Assembly (NCBI GenBank): GCA_902777355.1
Contig: CACYTU010000039.1
Location: 1 to 58,487, forward strand
Length of the DNA: 58,487 bases
Origin: an uncultured Lachnospiraceae bacterium
Lineage (GTDB): Bacteria; Bacillota; Clostridia; Lachnospirales; Lachnospiraceae
Reading direction: 5' to 3'
Both the position numbers and the translations under genes were made by a program. Under the pieces are notes generated by a model, which worked only from the letters and a program-made list of their open reading frames with translations, was not told the DNA's origin and ran no database searches. Shown piece by piece: positions 7,425 to 15,069 of this stretch (the first letter of the stretch is position 1; the number at the start of each line of letters is the position of its first letter).

Positions 7425-7453
7425 TGGATTTTGCCGATGTCCAAGGTAACGAC
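7425..7453 (+). repeat. orphan third element end
   Basis: Just after the right GCTTT duplication there is a 29-bp sequence that matches the extreme left end of the nested element at 24 of 29 positions and has the same orientation (TGGATTTTGCC...AAGGTAACGAC). It is outside the nested element as bounded here, so it looks like the remnant of another related element at the same place. Confidence 0.6.
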
Positions 7454-7535
7454 CCTTGAATGAAAGGGAGAATCCGGAGTCCTGAGAGAACTCCGAGTAA
7501 CTCCGCCAAACGCTACTATATGAAATAACACAAAA

Positions 7536-7562
7536 GGCATCTCCACGAGGAGGTGCCTTTTT
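7536..7562. terminator. Rho-independent terminator
   Basis: GGCATCTCC-ACGA-GGAGGTGCC stem (7536-7557) followed by TTTTT and preceded by AAAA. It separates transcription entering from nrdD and the nested element from the tns operon. Confidence 0.85.
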
Positions 7563-7735
7563 GTTGTGGGAAAACGTAACATTGCGATTAAAAACTATGA
7601 AAAATACAATTTAAAACGTAATAAAGTAATATGGAACTAAAAAAATACATTATAAAATATAATATATTGAGCGTTAAGACAAAATAAAATATAATATAGA
7701 TGCTCATAACGAATAGTAGATAACAATCGAAGGAG

Positions 7736-10201
7736 GTGTTCAAGATAATCAGAATACCACGTATCATCGAGCCTGATGAGGATGAAACATTTGCCTCGTG
7801 GATCATCCGCCTGGCAAAGGAAAATGTCATCTCAGATACAAGATCATTCATATTGGCGTTCATATATCCCAACGAGCCCGGCACCCGAAAAACATTTCCT
7901 CAAATGGACCACCGGATCCCATTTGAACTCTTTTGGAAGGCGCTTGAGTGCGTTCACGAGGAAACAGATGAGTCAGAGCTGTTCATAAGGACATCTACGT
8001 TTACTGGAACTTCGCCCTTCATGCCGGAGGAACAGCGCCAAAGGTATATCAACCAGGCATTTTATACAGATAAACGGATGGAAGCCCTTTTTCCTGTTCC
8101 CCACGGGACAATTGACGGTTTGTATATATGCCCTGAATGTGTTGCCGGGGAACTGCAGGATAAGGGGTATTTTACTCTTCACAGAGCTCATCATCTTCCC
8201 GGCGTAACGATGTGCCACAAGCATAGGTGCGCCCTGGGAAAGATAACGGACAAATATTTAAACTTATGTCCTGACAAAGTCCCTAAATATACAGGCCTCA
8301 ATGTGACGGATCCGTCACTGGCACATAAGTATGCTGTTTTTGCAAAGGATTTCATGGACGAGAAGCCTGATTGCAGCCAAAAAGAGGTCGTCAGCCTGAT
8401 CCTTGAGAAAAAAACGAACGAAACAGCAAGCCTAATGGCCCAGGCAGGCTATTCAGCCATAGTTGACAGGCTGGATTCTTTTTTTACTGCACAGCTGCGG
8501 AGCAGGTATCTCTCAGCTTCATCTGTCATGGCTGTTTTGATGTATTTATTCGACGGGGATGCCAGAGCCGTAGCCAAAGCGCTTCAGGAAAAAGTTGACC
8601 CTCGTGTTCGGGAGGAGTTCTTCCGGAAGCTGGGAGCAGGAGAGTATTCTCTTGTAAGCAGGTACCGAAATGATATAGTAACGCTCAGGCATGACAAGTG
8701 TGGAGAGACATTCTGCACGTCGCCTTACGGATTCCTCTCAGGATGGAAATGCCCATCATGCAGCAAAAACCTGACATTACAGGAACAATATGAGGAACTC
8801 ATCAAAAACATAGGAGATGGAGAATATACTCCATTGAGCCCTTTTACCAGTATGGACAGGAAGGTATCCCTTCTGCATCAAAGGTGTGGGAAAGAACTCT
8901 CGTTAAAAGCGAGAGCATTCCTGTATGAAGGGGTGAGGTGTGATTGCCGATACCGTGTTGATTATGACGTTGCGAAAGAAAAGATAGAAAATTACGAAGG
9001 TTTTTCCCTCGTTGAATTCATAAGTGCGGATAAACCTGTAAAGATCCGTCACAAATGCGGTGGTGAATTCAGTATCCACTATGAAAAATTTCTGGAATCA
9101 CCCAGATGCAGGGTGTGCCAGAGGCAGGGGCATCTCGATATTCGGACAACAAACGACCTGGTAAAAGACATATCTGACCTGACAGGCAACGAATATACTC
9201 TGCTCGGCACATACGAAGGCGCAAGGACTCCCGTAAAGATAAGGCACAATATCTGTAAAACCGTACAGGAGTATATGCCCCATCGTTTCCTTGATGGACA
9301 AAGGTGCAGAAAATGCAGGAAGATTCTCACAGAACGTGAATTTTCAGAGTATGTAAAGCAGTATTCACTTGGGCGTTATGAGGTTACAGGGCGGCCAACG
9401 AGAAACATGTACAGGATACATGATAATGTAACAGGCGAAGACAGGGAGATGCTGAAAGCAAAGGCCCTGCAGGAGCTGTCCCGGCCAACGCCTTCTCCAC
9501 TGCTTCCATTAGACGGCAAAGGTGATCCAGAGCCTGTGCGGAACAAACGAAAGTCAGAAGGACTTTTGTCATATCTTGCAGAACATTTCGGGGATGAGCT
9601 CATATTTGCTGAAGACATACAATACAAAGAACTGCAGGGGGATGCGCTGTACGATGTTCTATCAGGTCTAGTGAAAGGAAACCATCTCCGGCGCCATGCA
9701 ACGGGAATCTATACCATATCCGAAAAGACATTCAGCGATGATGACCTTATTGTTGCTCGTTACCTCAAGAGATATGGGCACAGGATAGGTTTTTTAAGGG
9801 GCGCAAGTTATGCTGGCATGCTTGGGCTTGCTGATAAGCCGACAGGCTGGCATATCGCTACAAATAAAGAATCTTTCAAAACAGCAAACAGAAAAACAAG
9901 GTTTCTTGGGAAAGATATCCATATTAAAGGAATGCCGGTTGAGATCACCGATAAGAATTACATTGTTCTGGAGGCGGTCGATTTCCTCGTCCAGTACAAA
10001 CAGTGTACAACCCTTCCTGTTAATGAGGTGATAACAGCAGTCCGGCGGCATTTGATAGAGGAAAACGGCGGAAAACTTCCGGAAAGGAAACAGTTCGACG
10101 AACTTATCAACGGATACAGAACAGCCAATATAAGGACCATGATGACGAGGCTCATAGATATGCTGTATATGGAAGGAGGTGAAAATGCCAAGGATAACTG
10201 A
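7736..10201 (+). CDS. TniQ/TnsD-family target selector of the outer element, with zinc-ribbon array and AbiEi-like tail
   Basis: 821 residues. TniQ part: IRIPRIIEPDEDETFASWIIRLA near the start, then CPEC...HHLPGVTMCHKHRC zinc site at about 132-165. Next come four zinc-ribbon units of about 60 residues with a KCG...F...CPSC pattern (about 319-343, 380-405, 437-461, 501-527). The last 210 residues (from about 606) look like a DUF6088/AbiEi-antitoxin-type winged helix: LRRHATGIYTIS, then GASYAGMLGLADKPTGWHIATN and ITDKNYIVLEAVDFL. The start is uncertain: GTG 7736 overlaps the AAGGAGGT ribosome site itself, and no ATG lies just downstream, so a rare ATA (7745) or ATC (7748) start is possible. The stop overlaps tnsA by 17 bp. 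The protein probably recognises the conserved nrdD region before the insertion point (inference). Confidence 0.83.
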   Translation: MFKIIRIPRIIEPDEDETFASWIIRLAKENVISDTRSFILAFIYPNEPGTRKTFPQMDHRIPFELFWKALECVHEETDESELFIRTSTFTGTSPFMPEEQRQRYINQAFYTDKRMEALFPVPHGTIDGLYICPECVAGELQDKGYFTLHRAHHLPGVTMCHKHRCALGKITDKYLNLCPDKVPKYTGLNVTDPSLAHKYAVFAKDFMDEKPDCSQKEVVSLILEKKTNETASLMAQAGYSAIVDRLDSFFTAQLRSRYLSASSVMAVLMYLFDGDARAVAKALQEKVDPRVREEFFRKLGAGEYSLVSRYRNDIVTLRHDKCGETFCTSPYGFLSGWKCPSCSKNLTLQEQYEELIKNIGDGEYTPLSPFTSMDRKVSLLHQRCGKELSLKARAFLYEGVRCDCRYRVDYDVAKEKIENYEGFSLVEFISADKPVKIRHKCGGEFSIHYEKFLESPRCRVCQRQGHLDIRTTNDLVKDISDLTGNEYTLLGTYEGARTPVKIRHNICKTVQEYMPHRFLDGQRCRKCRKILTEREFSEYVKQYSLGRYEVTGRPTRNMYRIHDNVTGEDREMLKAKALQELSRPTPSPLLPLDGKGDPEPVRNKRKSEGLLSYLAEHFGDELIFAEDIQYKELQGDALYDVLSGLVKGNHLRRHATGIYTISEKTFSDDDLIVARYLKRYGHRIGFLRGASYAGMLGLADKPTGWHIATNKESFKTANRKTRFLGKDIHIKGMPVEITDKNYIVLEAVDFLVQYKQCTTLPVNEVITAVRRHLIEENGGKLPERKQFDELINGYRTANIRTMMTRLIDMLYMEGGENAKDN

Positions 10202-10874
10202 AGCAGGCAAGCGCAGGGAAGGGCGTGGAAAGGGGCATGGTGCAAACTACAAGCCCTGGATAAAGATAAGGGAATTCAACAGCGCCGGGACCACGGCCAA
10301 TGTCGTAGACTGGAAACACGGAAGAACGACACAGCTCCTGTCACAGGGCGAAGAATGGTATTATTATGTTCTGAGGTGGGATGACAATGTAACCGATATA
10401 CGGGAGCAGTTCCCGCTGTTTGAACCCGAAGATACAGTCAGGATCGCTGATGCTTTTGGTTTTAGACATCCCAAGGATAGAAATACAACCATGACAACGG
10501 ATATGCTCGTCGATTATGCCGACGGGCACCAGGAAGCTTTCTCGATCAAGGATAGCCGCAAGGACGTGGATTATAAGCTCGCGAAAACTGAGTACGAGAT
10601 GAATCAGGCCATGCGGACAGCTGAGAAACTCCTTATCGAGAAGAAGTACTGGGCAGAGAAGGGGATCACCTGGAAACTCCTTTATAAGGAAGACCTTGAC
10701 CCGCAATATGTGAACAATATCCGTCGAATCGTAGTTTATTATGACGAGAACAAAGTCCACGATGACATTTCAAGGGTCAAACACCTGATCGCGACAAAAC
10801 AAATAACAGTGGACCTGTTTAAGCCGATCGATTATAGGGAACTTGTCACAGAACACTTAAGGTTGGGAGGCTAA
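10185..10874 (+). CDS. tnsA: TnsA-like transposon endonuclease
   Basis: About 229 residues. TnsA cuts the 5' strand at transposon ends and pairs with TnsB, allowing cut-and-paste rather than copy-in transposition. The restriction-enzyme-like catalytic residues are in place: Glu in GEEWYYYVLRW, Asp in MTTDMLVDYAD, and the QEAFSIKDSRK Lys. This gives the E-D-xxK pattern of the family. Start ATG 10185 lies 5 bp after AGGAGG (10174-10179); the GTG at 10179 overlaps that site and is less likely. It overlaps the end of tniQ by 17 bp and abuts tnsB with no gap, so it is translationally coupled in the operon. TnsA with TnsB predicts cut-and-paste movement without cointegrates. Confidence 0.9.
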   Translation: MPRITEAGKRREGRGKGHGANYKPWIKIREFNSAGTTANVVDWKHGRTTQLLSQGEEWYYYVLRWDDNVTDIREQFPLFEPEDTVRIADAFGFRHPKDRNTTMTTDMLVDYADGHQEAFSIKDSRKDVDYKLAKTEYEMNQAMRTAEKLLIEKKYWAEKGITWKLLYKEDLDPQYVNNIRRIVVYYDENKVHDDISRVKHLIATKQITVDLFKPIDYRELVTEHLRLGG

Positions 10875-13052
10875 ATGAACGAAGTAGTTATACAGGTCGG
10901 GGATATCCTGCAGATTGATAAAAGCATATACAGGATTCTTTATATTTCATCACCGTCCATCGTACTGTGTCAGATGAATACTCCCAAAATAAACATTGGG
11001 GAACACGATCTTCAAGCAATCAGAACTGGTGTTTTAAATGAAGATATAAGAGTGATTAAAGATGTTGAAACGGCGGTGGTTGATACAGCGACGCTGTCTG
11101 AAGCAGAAAAAAGGGCATTTGAATTAAGGAAAAACATAATAAAGGATATAAATGCGACATATGCTCCATCATATTTGAGCCTAAATGGAAAACTCCATAG
11201 ACAGGAAATAGACGATATCCTGATCAAATACAACTTAACAAGACCGAGATTTTGGCGTATTTGCCGAACTTATCTCCAATCAGGGATGAAAGAGTCATCG
11301 CTCCTTCGCAAGAAACGTCCCAAGACCGGAGACAGTGAAGCGGGTAAAAAACGCGGATCAAAAGGAGATCTCGGGATCGCGGCCGGGTGCCCCCTTACTC
11401 CCGAAGTCATAGAAGCGTTCAAGTATGGCCTTAGCTTTTACAAATCAGGCAGAGCGAAGAGCTTCAAGGCAGCGTACGACACCATGAACAACAGATATTT
11501 TTTTCATGATGTTGTAGTAGGAGGGAAAGTACAGAGCAGGCTGCTGCCGATCGATGAAAGGCCGACATTCAGGCAGTTCTACTATTATTGCCATAAAAAC
11601 CTGCCCAGGGAAGAGTATGACGCGATCAAGACATCAAAGATGGAACAGCGCAACAACAAGAGGCTCCTTTTGTCAGAGGATGCCGCAAACGTGGAGGCGC
11701 CAGGTGAAAAAGTAGAAGCAGATTCCCTTGAAGTAGACCTTTCCCTGATCTCACTGTTCAATAGCGTAACGAACCAGACCATCGGAAGACCCATTGTTTA
11801 CTGCATGAGGGATGTGCTGACACATGCGGTCGTCGCGGTCTCTGTGAGTTTGGAGAATAACAGTTTTCTCGGATATACAAACCTGTTCCTGAACCTTGGA
11901 GAGGACAAAAAAGAGTTTTGTGCAAAATATGACATCGATCTTAATGACGAACGGCTCTTCCCTTCCAATTTCCTGCCTTTGGATTTCTATTCTGACCGGG
12001 GCTCTGATTACAAATCCGATCCGGCCGAAAAGCTGTGTAATGCCCTCGGGATCAACAGACACATTGTCACCGGGGGTTCAGGAAGCATGAAAGGCATGAT
12101 AGAACAGTGGTTCCATCAGATCCACACGATGGTCAATCCTTACACAGAGGGTGCCGGGCAGATCCAGAAAAGGCACGACTCCCAGCATCACAAGCAGGCT
12201 GTTCTTACGGTGCATGATTTCACAAAGATGCTGTTGATCTGTATCCTGTCCTACAACCAAAAACATATGGACAACTATAAGCCTCGTGCCTGTGAGATAA
12301 AGGACGGGATAGATTCTACCCCTTCTGTGCTGTGGGAGTACTACTGCAAAACAAAAGGCGCTCCCCGTCCGATCACAGACAGAACAGATTATTTATATAA
12401 ACTGCTCATACCAAAACAGGGGAAGATCGACAAGAAGGGCATCCATTTCAAAGGACTCACGTATATAAACTATGATGATGAGGACCTCCTTGGCCGTATG
12501 TACAGGGCCCAGAATAAAAAGTATGCTCTAAGCGTCAGATATGACCCAAGGGATAACAGCAGGATTTATTACACGGATTCTGTTGGAAACATGGTCTACG
12601 CGGAAATGAATGAAGGGGTCGGCTGGCAAGGGGATATTAAAGGACTGACATTCAAAGAAACAAGTGATTACTTCAAAATGATAGCAGTCAAAAACAAAGA
12701 AGCGCGTCAAAGGAATGAGGAGATCGACGCTATGCGGGCGGACCTTGTGGAAAATATTGTTGAATCTGCCAAGGCTAACAGCCCTACATATGCAGAGACT
12801 GCAAACATGAAAAAGGTGAGAGAGCAGGAAAAACAGCTGATCAACAGAATGGACTCTATCACCGACAGGATCGCTAAGGAAGAAGGGAAAGCTATCGGAG
12901 AAAGTTCCGACAGCACAAAGATAATTGATATCGGTTTGCCGGGACCGTCTGAAGCCACGGAACCCAGGCAGGAACTGACAGAAAAAGAATATCTCAATAT
13001 GGTCGGTAATTTCTACGACTATGAAGGAGAATACGAAGAGGAGGACAGCTGA
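10875..13052 (+). CDS. tnsB: TnsB-like DDE transposase
   Basis: 725 residues. TnsB binds the end repeats and performs 3' cleavage and strand transfer through an RNase-H-fold DDE site. Likely catalytic residues: Asp283 in VEADSLEVD, Asp374 in FYSDRGSDY, and Glu410 in KGMIEQWFHQ. The 35-residue gap between the last two fits the retroviral-integrase family. The N-terminal 150 residues contain helix-turn-helix-like segments (RQEIDDILIKYNLTRPRFWRICRTYL) for end binding. The C-terminal tail is charged and probably contacts TnsC. The start ATG directly follows the tnsA stop, with GGGAGG about 6 bp before it. Its sites are expected to be the ACAATTnnAAACGTAAT repeats at 2.8 and 18.3 kb and the copy before the operon. 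Confidence 0.93.
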   Translation: MNEVVIQVGDILQIDKSIYRILYISSPSIVLCQMNTPKINIGEHDLQAIRTGVLNEDIRVIKDVETAVVDTATLSEAEKRAFELRKNIIKDINATYAPSYLSLNGKLHRQEIDDILIKYNLTRPRFWRICRTYLQSGMKESSLLRKKRPKTGDSEAGKKRGSKGDLGIAAGCPLTPEVIEAFKYGLSFYKSGRAKSFKAAYDTMNNRYFFHDVVVGGKVQSRLLPIDERPTFRQFYYYCHKNLPREEYDAIKTSKMEQRNNKRLLLSEDAANVEAPGEKVEADSLEVDLSLISLFNSVTNQTIGRPIVYCMRDVLTHAVVAVSVSLENNSFLGYTNLFLNLGEDKKEFCAKYDIDLNDERLFPSNFLPLDFYSDRGSDYKSDPAEKLCNALGINRHIVTGGSGSMKGMIEQWFHQIHTMVNPYTEGAGQIQKRHDSQHHKQAVLTVHDFTKMLLICILSYNQKHMDNYKPRACEIKDGIDSTPSVLWEYYCKTKGAPRPITDRTDYLYKLLIPKQGKIDKKGIHFKGLTYINYDDEDLLGRMYRAQNKKYALSVRYDPRDNSRIYYTDSVGNMVYAEMNEGVGWQGDIKGLTFKETSDYFKMIAVKNKEARQRNEEIDAMRADLVENIVESAKANSPTYAETANMKKVREQEKQLINRMDSITDRIAKEEGKAIGESSDSTKIIDIGLPGPSEATEPRQELTEKEYLNMVGNFYDYEGEYEEEDS

Positions 13053-13133
13053 CCACACGTCAAAAAAACTAAATAACGTACTGCTTTATGGAAATATTAA
13101 CAAATACGGACAACGGGGCAAGGGAGGAAGACA

Positions 13134-14768
13134 ATGTCTTCATTTATAGAATATGAGTACGAAAAACTGGAAAATGGCAGCAGACAGTATGATGCAGTTG
13201 ATTATTTATCAATGAGAGGAGTAAAGGCAAGGTACGTTAGTTACAGCACGGATACGGGAAACCCGTATATAGAAGCGCTTCCAAAGCCAAGAACACAGAG
13301 CGAACTTGATATTGCCTGCCGGAGAGGTATTCCCGGATACAGGTACGAAGAAGAAAAAAAGAAGGAGCCACACGAAAAGATATTATCTATATTGAAACTG
13401 AGGGACGTACGGTTCCCTCTGCCGTTAAATTATGAACTTGAAGATGAGGTATTTGATGCGCTGGTCCTGTCTTATCGGGCACGAAATATGTTCCGCGACG
13501 CGCGCGGCGACATAAGGCTGGAGTATGAAGCCAGGAACCAAGAGCAACATACGGACGGCCGCCTTGTCGGGAATGACGCAGCTGCGACGAATGCCGGCAT
13601 AACACTGATCGGTTATTCCGGGTGTGGGAAGTCATCAGCGCTTGAAACATTGTTCCGCAACTATCCGCAGTACATCATACACAAAGGGAAAGGGATGACC
13701 ACCTACCCGCAGATCGTATATCTTGTCGTCCAGTGTCCACCTCATTCAAATTTCAGGGGCTTGTACAAGAACATTGGTGTCGCTATAGACCGGGCTCTTG
13801 GTAACGTAAAACCAGTATATGAGAATGAACTGGACGCTGGAAACCGGGGAAATCTTTCTGCTTATAATGACAAAGTACGATATCTTATAGAAAAATTTGC
13901 CATTGGGATCATTATCTTTGACGAGATCCAGCACATACACTTTGATGCCACGTTGGAAAATTCTTTTGAGAGTATCCTTGAACTGTCGAATCAGACCAAG
14001 GTTGCCTTCGGTGTTGTCGGTACTGAGGACTCATATGGAAAGATCTTTTCGGGGAACCTCCGGCAGTCAAGGCGACTGGGAGCGGAGATACACGCAGATG
14101 TATACTGCCAGAACAGAGTGCTGTTTGATTATAATGTAAAGCAATTGTTTAAATACCAGTGGTTTAACAAACTTGTCGAACCGGATGAAGAGATCATCAA
14201 TAAGCTGTATGATTGTACAAAAGGGATCATTGACCAGCTTGTAGGGCTTTACATGTACATGAACATAGATTATGTACGAGCGCAGAGGAAGCCAAAGGTC
14301 AATGCGGATTATGTCCAGCGCACGATGGAACGGCATTACCCGGGGATGATGGATCTTTTGTCGGACCTGAAAGACCCGAAAGTCGAAGCTGAAAGGGCAA
14401 AGCTCGCGAAACAAGCCAATGATGATATGCAGCAGATCGCACAGGAAGAAAAGAGAAAAGCCGCCGAGAAGGCGGCGCTGAACGCCAATAAGGCACCAGA
14501 CGCTGAGCGGATCGTAGAACTGAAGCAGTTCGTTGTGAGCAGGATCATGGAGATTGACGACAGGTTCAATGCTTCTACGATAGAAAATATGGTCGATAAG
14601 GTACTTGGTTCCAAGGAGGGAAAAGAAAAGTCCAATGATGATATAGCCATCATGAGGATGACATTCAAAAAACTTCAAAACGCAGGGAAAACAGATAAGA
14701 GAAAGGCACCTAAGAAGAAAAAGGCCTCGCCTGCAGAAATATTATCATTCCTGGAAGATAATGAATGA
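13134..14768 (+). CDS. tnsC: TnsC-like AAA+ transposition regulator
   Basis: 544 residues. TnsC is the ATPase that connects the target-bound TniQ/TnsD to the TnsAB transposase and gives target immunity. Walker A GYSGCGKSSALE is at about 160-171, Walker B GIIIFDEIQHIHFD at about 257-270, and a GVVGTEDSY sensor-like segment follows. The C-terminal third is charged and predicted coiled (EEKRKAAEKAALNANK). Start ATG 13134 follows GGGAGGAAG; 81 bp separate it from tnsB. It is the last gene of the tniQ-tnsA-tnsB-tnsC operon. At 544 residues it is about the same size as Tn7 TnsC. Confidence 0.9.
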   Translation: MSSFIEYEYEKLENGSRQYDAVDYLSMRGVKARYVSYSTDTGNPYIEALPKPRTQSELDIACRRGIPGYRYEEEKKKEPHEKILSILKLRDVRFPLPLNYELEDEVFDALVLSYRARNMFRDARGDIRLEYEARNQEQHTDGRLVGNDAAATNAGITLIGYSGCGKSSALETLFRNYPQYIIHKGKGMTTYPQIVYLVVQCPPHSNFRGLYKNIGVAIDRALGNVKPVYENELDAGNRGNLSAYNDKVRYLIEKFAIGIIIFDEIQHIHFDATLENSFESILELSNQTKVAFGVVGTEDSYGKIFSGNLRQSRRLGAEIHADVYCQNRVLFDYNVKQLFKYQWFNKLVEPDEEIINKLYDCTKGIIDQLVGLYMYMNIDYVRAQRKPKVNADYVQRTMERHYPGMMDLLSDLKDPKVEAERAKLAKQANDDMQQIAQEEKRKAAEKAALNANKAPDAERIVELKQFVVSRIMEIDDRFNASTIENMVDKVLGSKEGKEKSNDDIAIMRMTFKKLQNAGKTDKRKAPKKKKASPAEILSFLEDNE

Positions 14769-15069
14769 CGGATATGCATATTAACATATTGAAAAGAAAG
14801 AATATGTTGGAGATATTTCTTTACAGTGGACAAATGTTCGAATAAAGTGTAATATATTGTTGAAACGTGTTGACGATACGGGCGGATGAGCAGGAGATAG
14901 GCCGGTCAAAATGCTGCATTATGCCGGTCTGGCCCTGCTTTCTGGAAACCCGTATTAACAAGACCATAGAAGCTTGACGAAATGGTCCTGCAGTTTGCTC
15001 CCGGATGCAAGAAGGGGAAAGGCAGCAAGGCTGGCAAAGGGCAAAGAATAACAATAACGAGGATAAGCT
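14769..15069 (+). promoter_or_regulatory. intergenic region between tnsC and the restriction-modification gene
   Basis: 301 bp without a gene. A long imperfect stem (AGCAGG...GGCCGG paired with CCGG..GGCC..CCTGCT, about 14887-14941) with a weak T-tract may end the tns operon. The remainder should hold the promoter of the next gene; no clear -35/-10 pair stands out. Confidence 0.35.

Larger units (their letters stand above)
7424..7735 (+). promoter_or_regulatory. regulatory region of the tniQ-tnsABC operon
   Basis: 312 bp without a gene. It holds the orphan end (7425-7453), a terminator (7536-7562), an AT-rich promoter-like stretch with TATAAT-like boxes around 7650-7700, and a 17-bp site ACAATTTAAAACGTAAT (7606-7622). 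That site is identical to the first TnsB-type site of the outer end (2802-2818). A transposase site before its own operon suggests autoregulation, as in Tn7 (inference). Confidence 0.6.

Noticed and set aside
14826-14841. LexA box upstream of the restriction-modification gene
   Set aside because: GGACAAATGTTCG is only close to the CGAAC-N4-GTTCG consensus and is not placed over a clear promoter.
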